Positions 37,878-50,374 of a DNA stretch of 64,000 nt are shown here, piece by piece; the first letter of the stretch is position 1, and every line of letters begins with the position of its first letter. This stretch comes from Zychaea mexicana (taxonomy: Eukaryota > Mucoromycota > Mucoromycetes > Mucorales > Lichtheimiaceae). A model generated the notes under the pieces. The model saw nothing but the letters and a program-made list of their open reading frames with translations, was not told where the DNA came from and did no database searches. Made by a program: the position numbers and the translations under genes. The stretch is from contig NW_026516711.1 in NCBI RefSeq assembly GCF_025766255.1, positions 124,001-188,000 of the forward strand, written 5' to 3'.

Positions 37878-39139
37878 TTGTCTTCTCTACTTTAACTTAT
37901 GTTCTTCTTACCATGTACAGTATAGCATCCCATCATTGAAATAGAAATAGACATCACAATTTTTTGCATTATACAATATAATATCAAGCCACAGTCTATC
38001 GATTGCTGTCATTGACAATAATAACAAACGTACAGATATGCTTATAATTGGCTCTTATAACAAACTGCATGGTGATGTAGATTTAAGTAATCCAAACCCG
38101 TCTACATTAAGAAAATAAGGTTTGTGCATGACGAATTGTGTAATGTAAAAGTCAAATTATGATTGATGTAGCCGCCATTGGAGTGAAAACACTGCACAGT
38201 ATAATTGATAAGGTTGGCAAATCCGCCTATTGCTTAAACACGTACGTCATGTGGTAACTGTGACGTACAGTATACTAATAATCTTTTATTCATACTAAAA
38301 AGGTGCTTTTCATTCCAAAAGATCCGCCATGCGTAGGTGGTCCTCCTGTGCTATAGGCAGAATCATCTTTCGACCAAATTTCACGTGATGATAGATAGGA
38401 TTAGGAAAGGCAGTGTTCATCCCAACAAAGGTATGATCTATTTTGCATGGCTGACATGATTATTCGGATAACTAATGATGCACGATGATTATACACGCCC
38501 GCAGAATCGGGAGTTGGCTTGATCCTTTTTGTTTTGGGGGAAGAAGGAGAGGATTCTTCTCACATTTAGAATGATTTGGTGCAAACTTTTGTTGTTGACT
38601 TTTCAGTTTGCTCAACCTTTTAATAAAATACTCTAGCATCTCTTTCAGCTTACTACATAGCGGGAATTGGTCAGACCTTTCCTTTAAACGAGCTGGCGAC
38701 TTGATAATCCATCCGACTCTGGGGCATAAACATCTACGGATCCACCGTGTTAAAAACGTGGTGTTCGCTGAGTTTCGGGATTTCGACTAATCAGACATTC
38801 AGCGCCCAGTTCCGGAAAGGCTTCGTTGTAAACGTGGGGAAGAAGATCGCTTTATGCATAACCAATAAAATAGCATATTACAACGCTCATAAAGTATGTA
38901 GTACAGTAAGAGCTTTGGTATTGGGATGGTATAGAAAAACATACATACGTGTATAGAACATACAAGCTTGCGTAAAGCACCGACGACTATCGCTAAGGTT
39001 TTGGAGCTGCCGATTTCATGACGATCACCGTGATAAACCAATCACAGATATATGATGGCGCTTTGCGGTCCTTTACTGTAAGCAATCGACCGGAACCTTT
39101 TATTAAGCATTGTTAGTGAACAATTCAGGCTTTCTCTTT
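37878..39139. other. Intergenic between P450 fusion and its pseudogene copy
   Basis: AT-rich sequence containing the 3' UTR of the P450 fusion at the left. No recognisable P450 heme-domain remnant was found here, so the downstream copy seems to lack its P450 half. Confidence 0.45.
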
Positions 39140-40690
39140 ATACGAGCTCGGCGCAAACCAATTTTCTTTAATGGCGAGGACAATGCTGATCAAGTTATCG
39201 ATGCTGATTTTAATGAATGGTATAGCATGTATTCAAAGTTTAACGATAGATTTATTACTAGTACAACACAGATATACTAACTTGCTTGATGCTTTGTTTC
39301 AGGTCCGCACACTTCTGGGTGAACGCATTGAGTCATTATGGTCTTACCATCCCCGAGAACCGATCCATGGTCCCATCAGCCAGTGCTAGTGTCAAAAAGA
39401 ACCCATTAAGGTCATCTTTGTCAACCCAACTGACGAGGTCAAGTGGGGAGCAGCACAAGCCAGCCGCAACGGTGACTACAATGCCAAAATTCTCCTGAAC
39501 AAGGAATTACAGCAACCTGGTTCAGGACGTAGCACCCGTCATATTGAGCTCGATATTTCATCCTTGACACCCCTCTCTGATGACGGCAACCTATACGAGG
39601 CCGGCGATCATCTCGAAGTGATGCCAGAAAACGATCCCAAGGTTGTCCAGGCTGTCGCACTCAACTTTGGATGGGTGCTTGATTCCGTGTTTGAAGTCGA
39701 CCCCGATTCGCTCAAGGATGTTTCTCCCCGCTCACTTGCTGCGTCGATCCGTGGTTCATGCACGGTCATCAATGCATTGACATACTATGCTGACTTATCG
39801 TCGCCACCTACTCGCACAATGCTGTCCATCTTTGCCGAACAGCTCAGCAAGGCTTCTCCTGAAACGGCTGACACCTTCCGCCCATTGATCATGCCCGATA
39901 GCGCCGAGTTTCCTGCTTTTGTCGAAAAGAACCGTACCTTGCTGGAGCTTCAAAAGAACTATCCACAGGTGAACCAGCTCGAGTTGGGTCAATTCCTGTC
40001 AGCTGTAGGTGTGATGCAGCCGCGCCGTTACTCGATTGCTTCATCGCCCCTGTCGCATCCTACTCGTGCACATCTTACAGTCGGCGTTGTCCATGATATC
40101 CTCAAGGATGGACGAGAATTCTACGGTTTGGCGTCGTCCTACCTGGCTCGTATGCCTTCGAAAAACCTTCGAGCTGCACTCAAGTCATCCAAGAGCTCGT
40201 TCGGTTTGCCCACAGATCCAAAGGTACCTATCATTATGATTGCAGCGGGTACAGGTCTGTCTCCATTCCGAGGTTTCGTACAGGAGCGTGCGTAACAAAA
40301 GCAAAAACAAGGCAAAGAAGTCGGTGCAAGCGTCCTGTTCTTTGGCTGTCGTCGATCGGATCAAGACTTTATCTATGCGGATGAGCTGAGTGGCTATGTG
40401 GATTGCGGTGCACTATCTTCGTTACACGTTTCATTCTCGCGGCAAAATGAGCCAATCAAGTATGTTCAGCATTAGCTTCTTGCGCGCGCGACAGAAGTCT
40501 GCCATTTGGTTAACGGATCCAATGAATAAAATTCATCTGCATCAATCTACGTGTGCGTTGCTGGCAAATTCAGCCGAGACGTGCGGCAACATGGCCAGAA
40601 GCTTTGGAAAAAAATATTATGGAAAAAGCCCGATTTTTTCAGGCATTTCTTGACGAAGGCCTTTACAGCAGAGATGTTTGAGGTTAAAAT
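39140..40690 (+). pseudogene. Pseudogene copy of the reductase part of the P450 fusion
   Basis: From about 39149 the sequence follows the end of exon 5 of the fusion gene (degraded, FGAEQLFLTGEGNADKD region) and then an unrelated-looking intron. From 39303 it follows exon 6 with very high identity until about 40465; the last 220 bases are again strongly diverged. Breaks: a 1-base deletion in the SVEKEP region near 39393, a TAA replacing the Tyr codon after QERA at 40293-40295, a TAG near 40473, and deletions and substitutions after that. The NADPH-binding C-terminus is damaged and no P450 domain precedes it, so it cannot make a working enzyme. Confidence 0.88.
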
Positions 40691-40915
40691 GAGATCAATT
40701 GGTAGTTTGTGATACCATTCTTATAGCAGGTTAACCTTTACAGAAGAAAATGAATAAACGTACTTCAAGGTCTTGTTGCCATGGAAACTTGCTGCATTAT
40801 ATTTTTTTTAAAAAAAGCAAAGTCACAACAGCTGCTGTTTTCAACTGAGCTACTGCATCAATTCTTAAGCACAAAACTAAAGTTTGATCACTTCCCTCCT
40901 TCGACTTTCGATTAG

Positions 40916-42565
<1,650 letters not shown>

Positions 42566-42994
42566 CAGAGCCATGTGGGCTTTTTCACAATCTATCTCTC
42601 TTTCACTCAAACACGCACACGCACACCAACACACACATAGTCACACACACACAAATTCCTACGTCTCCTACACTACTTATGCCTTTAGCTCTATATCATC
42701 CATCATTGAAATTTGATTACAAAAAAGAAAAAAGATAAAAAGGTTGATTTTTTTTTTGCCCAGCTAAATTAATATATACAATGCAGAAGGGAGTGGTTGG
42801 GTTGGGCCTAAAAGAAACAATGGTGTGCGAGTGCTAGTTTTGGAATAAGGGGAATTGTGGACAGGGTGATATGGGGTGAGTATATGTGGTGCGGTTATGG
42901 AGTGAGGAGGTGGGTAAAATAGATTGCGAGTGAGTCAATGTGTTTGTTTGTTTGTGGTATGTGAATTGTGTATAGAGCGCATAGTAACCAGTCC
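42566..42994. other. Convergent 3' regions of WD40 and ankyrin genes
   Basis: Holds the 3' UTRs of both genes, with CA repeats (about 42611-42652) and a poly-T run near 42748. No gene seen. Confidence 0.5.
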
Positions 42995-45137
42995 TTATTT
43001 TTTAGACCAAGCTCCAACAAGCCTTGAAAGCAAGCCTGGCCGACTTGGAGAGCTGTATTGGTCCGCTGGACTGCTTGGTCGTTCTTGACAGTCGACACTG
43101 CGTCGTGATAGACCTTCTACACTCTTCTTTGCCAACTGTTGTAAGCTGTCCAGGCTGGGCCGCAGATCTAAGCTCTTGCGCGGCACGTCCAAAGAACCGC
43201 GACCGTAATGGTACGTGGCGACATCCATGGACTTTCGTCCGCCAAACGCACTCCACCACGCCTTCTTCATTTCTCGTTCTTGGAAATTCCGAAGAGCTTC
43301 TGCTTCTGGACCATCATCGAGCACGACTGAAGGACGTGGTGTTGGTTCACTGTCGCTTTCCGCTGCGCCTGTATCTGTTTGAGCTGTATTGGCCGCCATA
43401 GCGTTCATGAGTGCAGTCGTCCGTAGATGCCCGCCATCGGAACTACAGCGTTTCAATGAGTTTTGACGGGTGGCATTACCGGCATTAGGCCGTTGATCAA
43501 GCGAGCGTCTGCCGGCCACTTCGTCGTTATTCAAATTGAACGCTCGCCGTTCAAGTGACAGGAGGTAGTTTTCTTCGTCGTAGCGATTCACTACACCGTA
43601 TCCGTACCAATCGGGTTGCTGCCCTGAGGATTGTGGGGATAACGATTGGCTCTCCGCAGCGATCCATGGGTTCTCTAAAGGTGGACAGCATTCGTCTGCA
43701 GTCGATTCGTCAGATGATTTGGAAGATGCGAGTTCAGGAGTTTTGTTTCGCGTGGAGTGGCGACGACGAATATCGATGGATTGAGGAACAGCAGGAGCGA
43801 GGTCTTCTTGGGTCGGACGTGCGATATTGAGGCTCCGTCTCGGTGCACGAGGATCGGAGGATGGTGGTGATGGTGACGCTGCTGCTGCTGCTGGTGTTGG
43901 TGATGGTGTTGCCTTGGGGGGAAGCGTTGAAAGTGGGGGAACATGCAATGGGGCCTTGCCTTCAAAAACAGACGGCAGACTAGGACGCCGAAACCGTTCG
44001 GCCTTCTCACTCTGGGTCATGGAGACAACGTCAATGGACTTTCTGCCGACGATGCCGTCGTCAGCTGTGGTGATGGAGGTGTTGTTGCTGCTGGCGAACT
44101 CGGAGTACGTCGAGTATCGCGATTTTCGTTGCATAGCTCCAAAGGTTTCCAAAAGGCGTACAATCTCCACGTGGTGCTTTGCGGCGGCAATATCTAGCGG
44201 GCTGGATCCGTACTTGTCCTTAACGTGAACTAATGCACCGTTGCGTAGTAACAGATCCACCGTCTTTGCACATCCGTTCGCACACGCCACGTGTAGTGCC
44301 GTCGATCCAATGGCTCCAGCAACGGCTTGGGATTTATCTGCACTATGCTTTTTAGACCATCTAGATGCCCGCGCGCATTTTAGATTATTAATAAACACCG
44401 TACGTAGACAGAAGACACGCCGATTATGCACATGACCGGGTATCTGGAAACTCGTATATACCCCCCCTCCCTCCCTCCCTCCCTCCCTTTCACCCCCTTC
44501 CCTCGCTCATCCCGTCTCACATATTCGCACACACAAACACATCATCATCATCATCATCACCATCACTGAGGTTTTTTCGTTCCCTTACACACACACACAC
44601 ACACACACGCTAACTCCCCCTTTCCTTCAAGCTAGGTTTTCAATTACCGTTGGGCATTCACTTCAGCACCTCGGTCGATGAGATATTGGACAACCGCGAT
44701 GTTATTGTCGCTGATGCACGCTAGTTGCAGCGGCATAAAACCGTTTACAACGGCATCGATAGGCGCGCCGTGGTCCAGAGCAAACTTGACTAGACCTAAT
44801 AAGCCCTCAATAAAACAGTAAGCAGTGGTTGCATGGTACTTGTTATTATCACCATGAATATGGGTTTTGTGTCTCATTCGATAACCATTCAAATGCCTCC
44901 TTTTTCCCTCTCTCTCTCTCACTCACCCCTCCCCCCACCCTTGGCCATTATAACAGACACAATTACCGCCCCTCTCTATCTTTCTCTATAGTTTCTTGGG
45001 TCTTCACGACCCTTTTTATTTCCCCCTCCCCACACCTCTGTCTATATAAGCTGACATTTACCAACATTGCCGGTAGTAGCAGCCCAGTGAAGACCAAGGA
45101 GGTAATCTTTGGATTTATCCTTCTTTTGGTCATGCAT
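42995..45137 (-). CDS. Ankyrin-repeat protein with repeated R-K/R-S-hydrophobic-D motifs
   Basis: Cytoplasmic scaffold-like protein of unknown role. Exons 45062-45137, 44648-44795 and 42995-44360 give 529 aa. Residues 12-150 hold four ankyrin repeats (GLHWAATTGNVGLVKFALDHGAPID, PLQLACISDNNIAVVQYLIDRGAEVN, TALHVACANGCAKTVDLLLRNGA, SPLDIAAAKHHVEIVRLLETFGA). The rest is disordered and Pro/Ser/Ala-rich. It contains a recurring short motif: RKSID, RRSLN, RRSLD, RKSMD, GSLDV, RKSLD, KKSVE, RRSVD. These fit basophilic kinase sites (PKA/CaMK style) and are unlikely to be chance. The tail ends LLSRLVGAWSKK. The 287-nt second intron (44361-44647) is full of simple repeats. The start at 45137 is the first Met in the first exon; further 5' exons cannot be excluded. 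Confidence 0.8.
44461..44504 (-). repeat. (GGGA)n run on the sense strand of the ankyrin-gene intron
   Basis: The plus strand shows a C7 run followed by repeated CTCC/CCCT units and another C5 run. On the transcribed-RNA sense (minus) strand this is at least six G-triplets separated by 1-3 bases, a G-quadruplex pattern. It lies in intron 2. Confidence 0.7.
44545..44609. repeat. Microsatellites (CAT)n and (CA)n in ankyrin-gene intron
   Basis: A CAT/CAC run at about 44541-44565 and a CA run at about 44588-44608, in the same intron as the G-run. Confidence 0.75.
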
Positions 45138-45297
45138 CTGCCTCTACAATTCGTATATATAGTTTAGGAAAAGCGCAATCGAATGGCGGGCTGCTAAAAC
45201 AATCGTGGTTGATTGGCACGTCAAAGTTCGCTGGTTTTAAAGCGGAAAGAGTGTGGGGTGGGGAAGAGAGCTGAAGAGAGACAGAACAGAGACGGAG

Positions 45298-45340
<43 letters not shown>

Positions 45341-46744
45341 GAAGAAAAGAAGGAGACAGGATGGAGAAGGCACCAAACAAAAGTTTGAAGCATTTCGTGA
45401 CGAACCAAATAAGGCAACCTCGTTGGCAATTGCAGTAGCTCAGCAACATGCCCTTTGAACCTCCTCTAAAAAAAGATATCTTCCTTGCTTTTGGAAGGCC
45501 ATTTTAATCTTGCGCTCCCAAAGCTTCTTTCTTTGCTACTGCTCCTGTGGCTGCTATTACGAATACTTTCCTCTTTGCTGCTGCGCTTGGCCCTTTTATA
45601 CAATCATTACATCATTGCTATTATTATCCGTTCTTCTTGTATAACAAACAGTAGCCGTTTCCTTCATCCAACACTACTACTCCTGCCTGTGATACTGTTA
45701 CATATAGCGAGTAATGGCGATATCTCCTTCTGTTACATTTGAGTTTCAGACACACTCTGAAAGGAAGAACAGTATTATCGTTTTGCAAACTCGGTAGCAG
45801 CTACACATCAGCATGTTCGTATTACATGAAAAAACGAGGCTAATAACAGCCTGTAACACTTGGCTGGTGTAAACCGCGTACACCTTCTGTTTTCTAGTGA
45901 TGATAAAGGGAATGATGCTTCATGAGCCCACCTTCTACTTCAAGAGGGTTGTATCTTGGCTTATATATTCCGAAAACAACTGTTCATCCTCCTTCTTTGG
46001 CCTTACAACAGCAGAAAAGGCTGGGTCGAAAACAAGCACCTCCAATAGTAGCAACAGTACTTGCAGTTATAACTGCTGTAGTTGGTCATTTAACATTATG
46101 AATTAATTGAGTGCAGATACATGTCTTTTATTTTGGCTAGAACAAGGAATGCTGGGAATACTACAAAGTCGCAAACGTCATGTGGGTTATTAATATTCTA
46201 TTCGATTAACTAAACCAGTACTTAGTAATAGGACTCCATCAAAGAAAGAATTTGGGCAGTTCCGGCGACCGGCCTTATTTTAGTAATGAAACATATGAGG
46301 TACAACGACAGCACGGCTGACGGGGAAGATCATGCCAAGGCCCGGATAAGATCACTTTATAGCGAGTCATTGTTGAGAACCAGATTGATGAGTGAGGGTG
46401 GTCTTGCTACAGTAACCGCAAGGATGCACCCCTGCCATGTAAATAACAGCATAATAATTGACTGTTGTCGTCGCAATTAATGCAGGCTACAGCTTGTTAG
46501 ATAAGAGCTGCTTCTTCCATCAAAAGATCAAAGAAGAAGAGAAGTGCGCTGATGAAGTGTCTGTGTCACACTCGTTAACGAAGCACGTTCACACTGTGGA
46601 AAAGTGACTCGTAGCACATTTCTTCCGAGCATTCCCCGCCAGGCGTGCCACATACTCTTGGCATAGTCATTGTGTGACCAAGCAATAGCTAACTTTGTCC
46701 ATCGAATAAAATATACTTTTATTTATACTTGAATTCCCTTTCTT
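45138..46744. other. Intergenic; purine-rich (GA)n tract, no gene recognised
   Basis: Promoter side of the ankyrin gene, with a long GA repeat at about 45298-45335, then AT-rich DNA leading to the 3' end of the next gene at 46745. No domain was found in short frames on either strand. Confidence 0.45.
45298..45335. repeat. (GA)n microsatellite
   Basis: Alternating GA for about 30 bases inside a longer purine run (45270-45360), about 170 bases upstream of the ankyrin gene's proposed start. GA/CT tracts are common promoter elements in eukaryotes, so a regulatory role is possible. Confidence 0.8.
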
Positions 46745-47496
46745 TCAAAAGAACTTGTTGATGATACTAGAAGCAATGTTGCTCTTTTTGGCTGTACTAC
46801 CAGCAGTGGCATCTTGAGCAGCATTACCACCACCAACCATGCTCATCAAGGCACCAAAGGCAGGGTTTGAAGAGCCTTGTTGTTTTGTCAAGAACAGCTT
46901 GATCGCCCAGGACACGGCTTTGCTGATAATATCGCTCTTTTGTGCGCCTCCGGCATTGTTACTCGTGAAGAGTTTCATAGCTTCACCCATGGCAAGACCT
47001 GCCAATTTGTCGGTGCCTCCTCCAGAACCGGATCCTCCTCCAGCAAATAATTTGAACGCCTTCATGGCGGCGGCGGAACCGAGATCATTGGCTGACGATG
47101 ATTTTTGATTTTGGCCGTAAATTTTGTCAAACATGGAAGTGGCATAGTCCACTTCACTTTGATCAGCGCTGGAGGGTTTGTCGGTGCCACCCATCACGTT
47201 CGACATGATATTTTGAAGCATACCCTTATCTAAAAAAAATTATTATAATGGTTTTAAAAGAGGGACACAAGATAACAGAATCTTCACGCAAGCGATGATT
47301 ACATCAACTCCTTTGTATATATACCTCCTCCGCCAGCATTCCCTCCAATATGTTGCTGGGCCACATTGGCGGCTTGACCAACATTAACGTTACCTAGATA
47401 GCGTGCGCAAAATTCCGTGTTAAATATTGCCTATGATGTTTTGCGATTTTTAGGTAAGTCAAGCATACCGAGTAATTGAGTTGCTTGCTCAAACAT
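46745..47496 (-). CDS. Small Gly/Ala/Ser-rich fungal protein of unknown function
   Basis: Exons 47469-47496, 47325-47393 and 46745-47229 give 193 aa. The sequence begins MFEQATQLLGNVNVGQAANV, continues with a Gly-rich turn, a SEVDYATSMFDKIYG segment and two Ala/Met/Lys amphipathic helices (AAAMKAFKLFAGG, AGLAMGEAMKLFTS), and ends IASSIINKFF. It resembles small fungal proteins annotated as DUF7721-like, but I cannot confirm that. No signal peptide or TM helix is visible. The repeated AMK.F helix pattern suggests a helical surface- or membrane-binding protein; that is a guess. All junctions are phase-consistent. Confidence 0.75.
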
Positions 47497-47947
47497 TCTG
47501 TTTCTTTCGTGTATTGAAAAGAAAAGGGTTTACGCCTTTTATAAGAATTGTTTGCAAGGGAGGTGTTCTCCGCATCACTCGAATGCACTAACCCTTGTGA
47601 TAGCCTTTTCTCCATAACAGTTCTTGTTGCATTAGCACAACTTGAAACAAGAGATATTGAAGCTCAATTACTATGTATTTCTTTTGCTCCCATTATAACT
47701 ACATCATCTCATAGCAAAGCACCATTTATGCTAGAATAATGAACGCAGTAGAATCATAAAGATTGGAAGAGAATACATAGCCTTTATACGTTCGCTAGAG
47801 CACATCATTCTTACTATATGTACTAATAAAAAGAAACTACATGTAAACAGACCCAACAATAGGAACGACCAGAAGTATATAAAGTGAGAAAAGAAAGAAG
47901 AAATAAATAGAAAATTTTAAATATAGACTAGTACATGATCAGAAGAA

Positions 47948-49642
47948 TTATTGTAACTGCTCAAAGATCATCTCACGGTACTTTCTCTTCCGCTCAGAGC
48001 AGAGTTGATCCAGCTTCTCAAACGTTGGATCTTGATAGCGTTTTTCGACGAACGTTTTCTCTGCCGTGATCACCATTACATCACCTATGTTTGTTTTTAA
48101 TTAGGAGAATTAAGATATATATCATATATATATATAAGAAACGTCATTCAACAGGAAAAGTTATTGTAAAATATTACGCAGTATACTACACACATACCGT
48201 CAAGTGAATCATCTTCGATGACACGTATATAAGCATCGATGCACCGGCTCATTGACACCATGCCTAATGCAGAGGCCACTTGTTTCGATGGACCGGTAAC
48301 CATGGGTGTATCTTATAACGCACGGTAACAAGATACCGAAAGTAGAAAGAGTATATGTCTTTCTTAGTAACAATTGCTTGACAGTAGCCAAAAATGAAGT
48401 TAAGAAACTAGCCAAGTATTACCAACAAAATGAGGGGCCATTGCATTGACTCGGATCCCTGTCGAACGGAATAAGGTACCATAGCTCTTGGTAAGTCCGA
48501 TAATCTGTGCAAGATGAAGAAGCAAACCTTGTCAGCTATACTAACTACTTCTATATATAAGGATTTGATCGCAATATGTCATAGCACTAATGTTAATGAT
48601 AACTCGTCACATACACCATGCTTTGATGCCGCATAAAGGGGAGCAAGAGGGGCACCGCAGAAGCCATAAATGGATGACGTGTTGATGATGCAACCAGGTT
48701 TGTTGTTTCGCACAAAATGCTGGATAGCAAGCCGGTTGGCCTTGGCAGCTGCAGTCAGGTTTATTTCCAGAGTTCTGTAGCCACCCTCTACTACAACATT
48801 GTTATCACCATCTGCTTTGGTCAAAAACAGTAGCACGACAGTTCATTAAGTCTCACTCGCTTATTCTTCCCCTCCTCCCCACCACAAGCACAACATGACA
48901 AAAGAAGAATGCTAGCGCACACGTAATAATGGCGAAAGGCAGCCCGTACCTTTTTCTGTGTCATTGACAAGATTGGACGAATCCAAGACACCGGCTATTA
49001 TAATCACCACATCAATGGATTTGCCAAAGGTATCCATTGCAACGGCGTACAACTTCTCTTGTGCGGCCCAGTCCGTTATATCACATTGGTAGAACACGGC
49101 AACCTGCTTCTGCTTTTGCTTCTGCCTCTTGCTTTTGAGCCCACTACATATAAGATAATGGAAGAAATTTCTCTTTTTTCCTTAATATAACGCGAGTAAA
49201 CTCCTATATGTACATTAATGCATCTCAATAGCACGGCTAATCATTGTACCTCCTATCATTATTGGCACCTTCATTCAATGCCTTTTCCAGGGCCTTTCCT
49301 TTTTCTTCCTTGGTTCCAAGAAAAACAACATATGCCCTTTGTTTTTTATATAGTGTTAAAAAATTGTTGCCCAATAAGTAAGTGACAGTGTCCCGATAAC
49401 AGAATTTCAATGTAGTAGTTCTAATAAGCAGTGGTTTCTTTTTTCATTGTACCCTAAGCTAATGAGCTTCTCTGTTAGTTCCCGGCCGATCCCTGCAAGA
49501 AAACAAACATAGTTGCCCATAATCACAATCAGTATTACCGATTTGAATATCGACTAACGCAGCTAACTATACATGGTTTGCTTCTTTCTTTTTTACCTGA
49601 AGTACCACCGTAAATTGCGACAACTTTCTCTTTCAAATGCAT
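47948..49642 (-). CDS. Short-chain dehydrogenase/reductase (SDR), classical type
   Basis: NAD(P)-dependent oxidoreductase; substrate unknown. Eight exons: 49597-49642, 49453-49492, 49250-49336, 48950-49143, 48615-48811, 48423-48504, 48198-48311, 47948-48084; 298 aa. Nucleotide-binding motif YGGTSGIGREL at residues 11-21 (GxxxGxG type), CDITDW after the third strand, catalytic Ser in INTSSIYG, and YAASKHG with catalytic Tyr and Lys. The usual NNAG motif is IIAG here (DVVIIIAGVLD): both Asn are replaced, which removes a residue that normally helps hold the helix and proton relay. The insertion KSKRQKQKQKQ after strand 3 is odd. Acceptor of exon 3 is CAAAG. The overall layout resembles 15-hydroxyprostaglandin-dehydrogenase-like SDRs. 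Function could be altered or reduced. Confidence 0.82.
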
Positions 49643-50374
49643 GTCGGAGCAGGAGATTATATAAGAGACTGAATTGATAACTTAACGCGATACTCGACCG
49701 AGAAAAAGTAGTTCAAAAAAGTAATCGGGGAGGAATGATGACAGATGTTTATATGTCTGTCGAAAAAGAAGCGATAAGCGGAACGGCAGAAAACGAACTC
49801 AAAGTTTAAAAGAACATCTACTTTAGGAAAATTCGGCTTTTGACCTTTTCGGGAACGACGGCGCTAGAAAAGAAAGAAAAACAGGGTTCCTGCAGCAGCA
49901 GCAGCCTGGTGCGTGCCTGTCTCACCGACCCTAAATCACACTGATTCTTCCACTCAAATTATTCAAAACCCCACACCACCACCCCCAAGAAAAAGAAAGC
50001 TTCAATGCCCCTTTTTTTCGCATGTAGGCTCATGGAAATGATTTACATTGGGTCCCAAAAGCTTACTCTGCTGTCGGCAAGCCAAATTGTATAGCCACAT
50101 GTCAGCAAAAAAAGGAGGAGAAAAGAAATTGTCATATTTCTTAAGTGTAGCAAAAAAACGTGTATGTTTAATTGTAGAGTATCAGTAATAGCAGTAGTAG
50201 TACATAGCGGCAGCGAGAAAAAGGTTGTGTAGATCTATGCTACATGTTCAAAAGGAGCGGAAACCGTAATAAGGAGAATTTACTGGGAGGGAAAGATAAT
50301 ACAATGCGTTTGTGTGTACATAATGTAATAGAAAGCAACGACAAGAAATGAAGAAGAATAAATTATACGTTGAA
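49643..50374. other. Intergenic between SDR gene and ABC pseudogene
   Basis: SDR promoter side at the left; a short (CAG)n run near 49894-49904 and A-rich tracts. No gene seen. Confidence 0.45.

Noticed and set aside
39303..40295. The reductase copy as a functional stand-alone reductase gene
   Set aside because: A frameshift near its start, an internal TAA and a wrecked C-terminus rule out a working enzyme.
44461..44504. CCCTCCCT repeat as an interstitial telomere
   Set aside because: The unit is not the fungal TTAGGG type and it sits in an intron.
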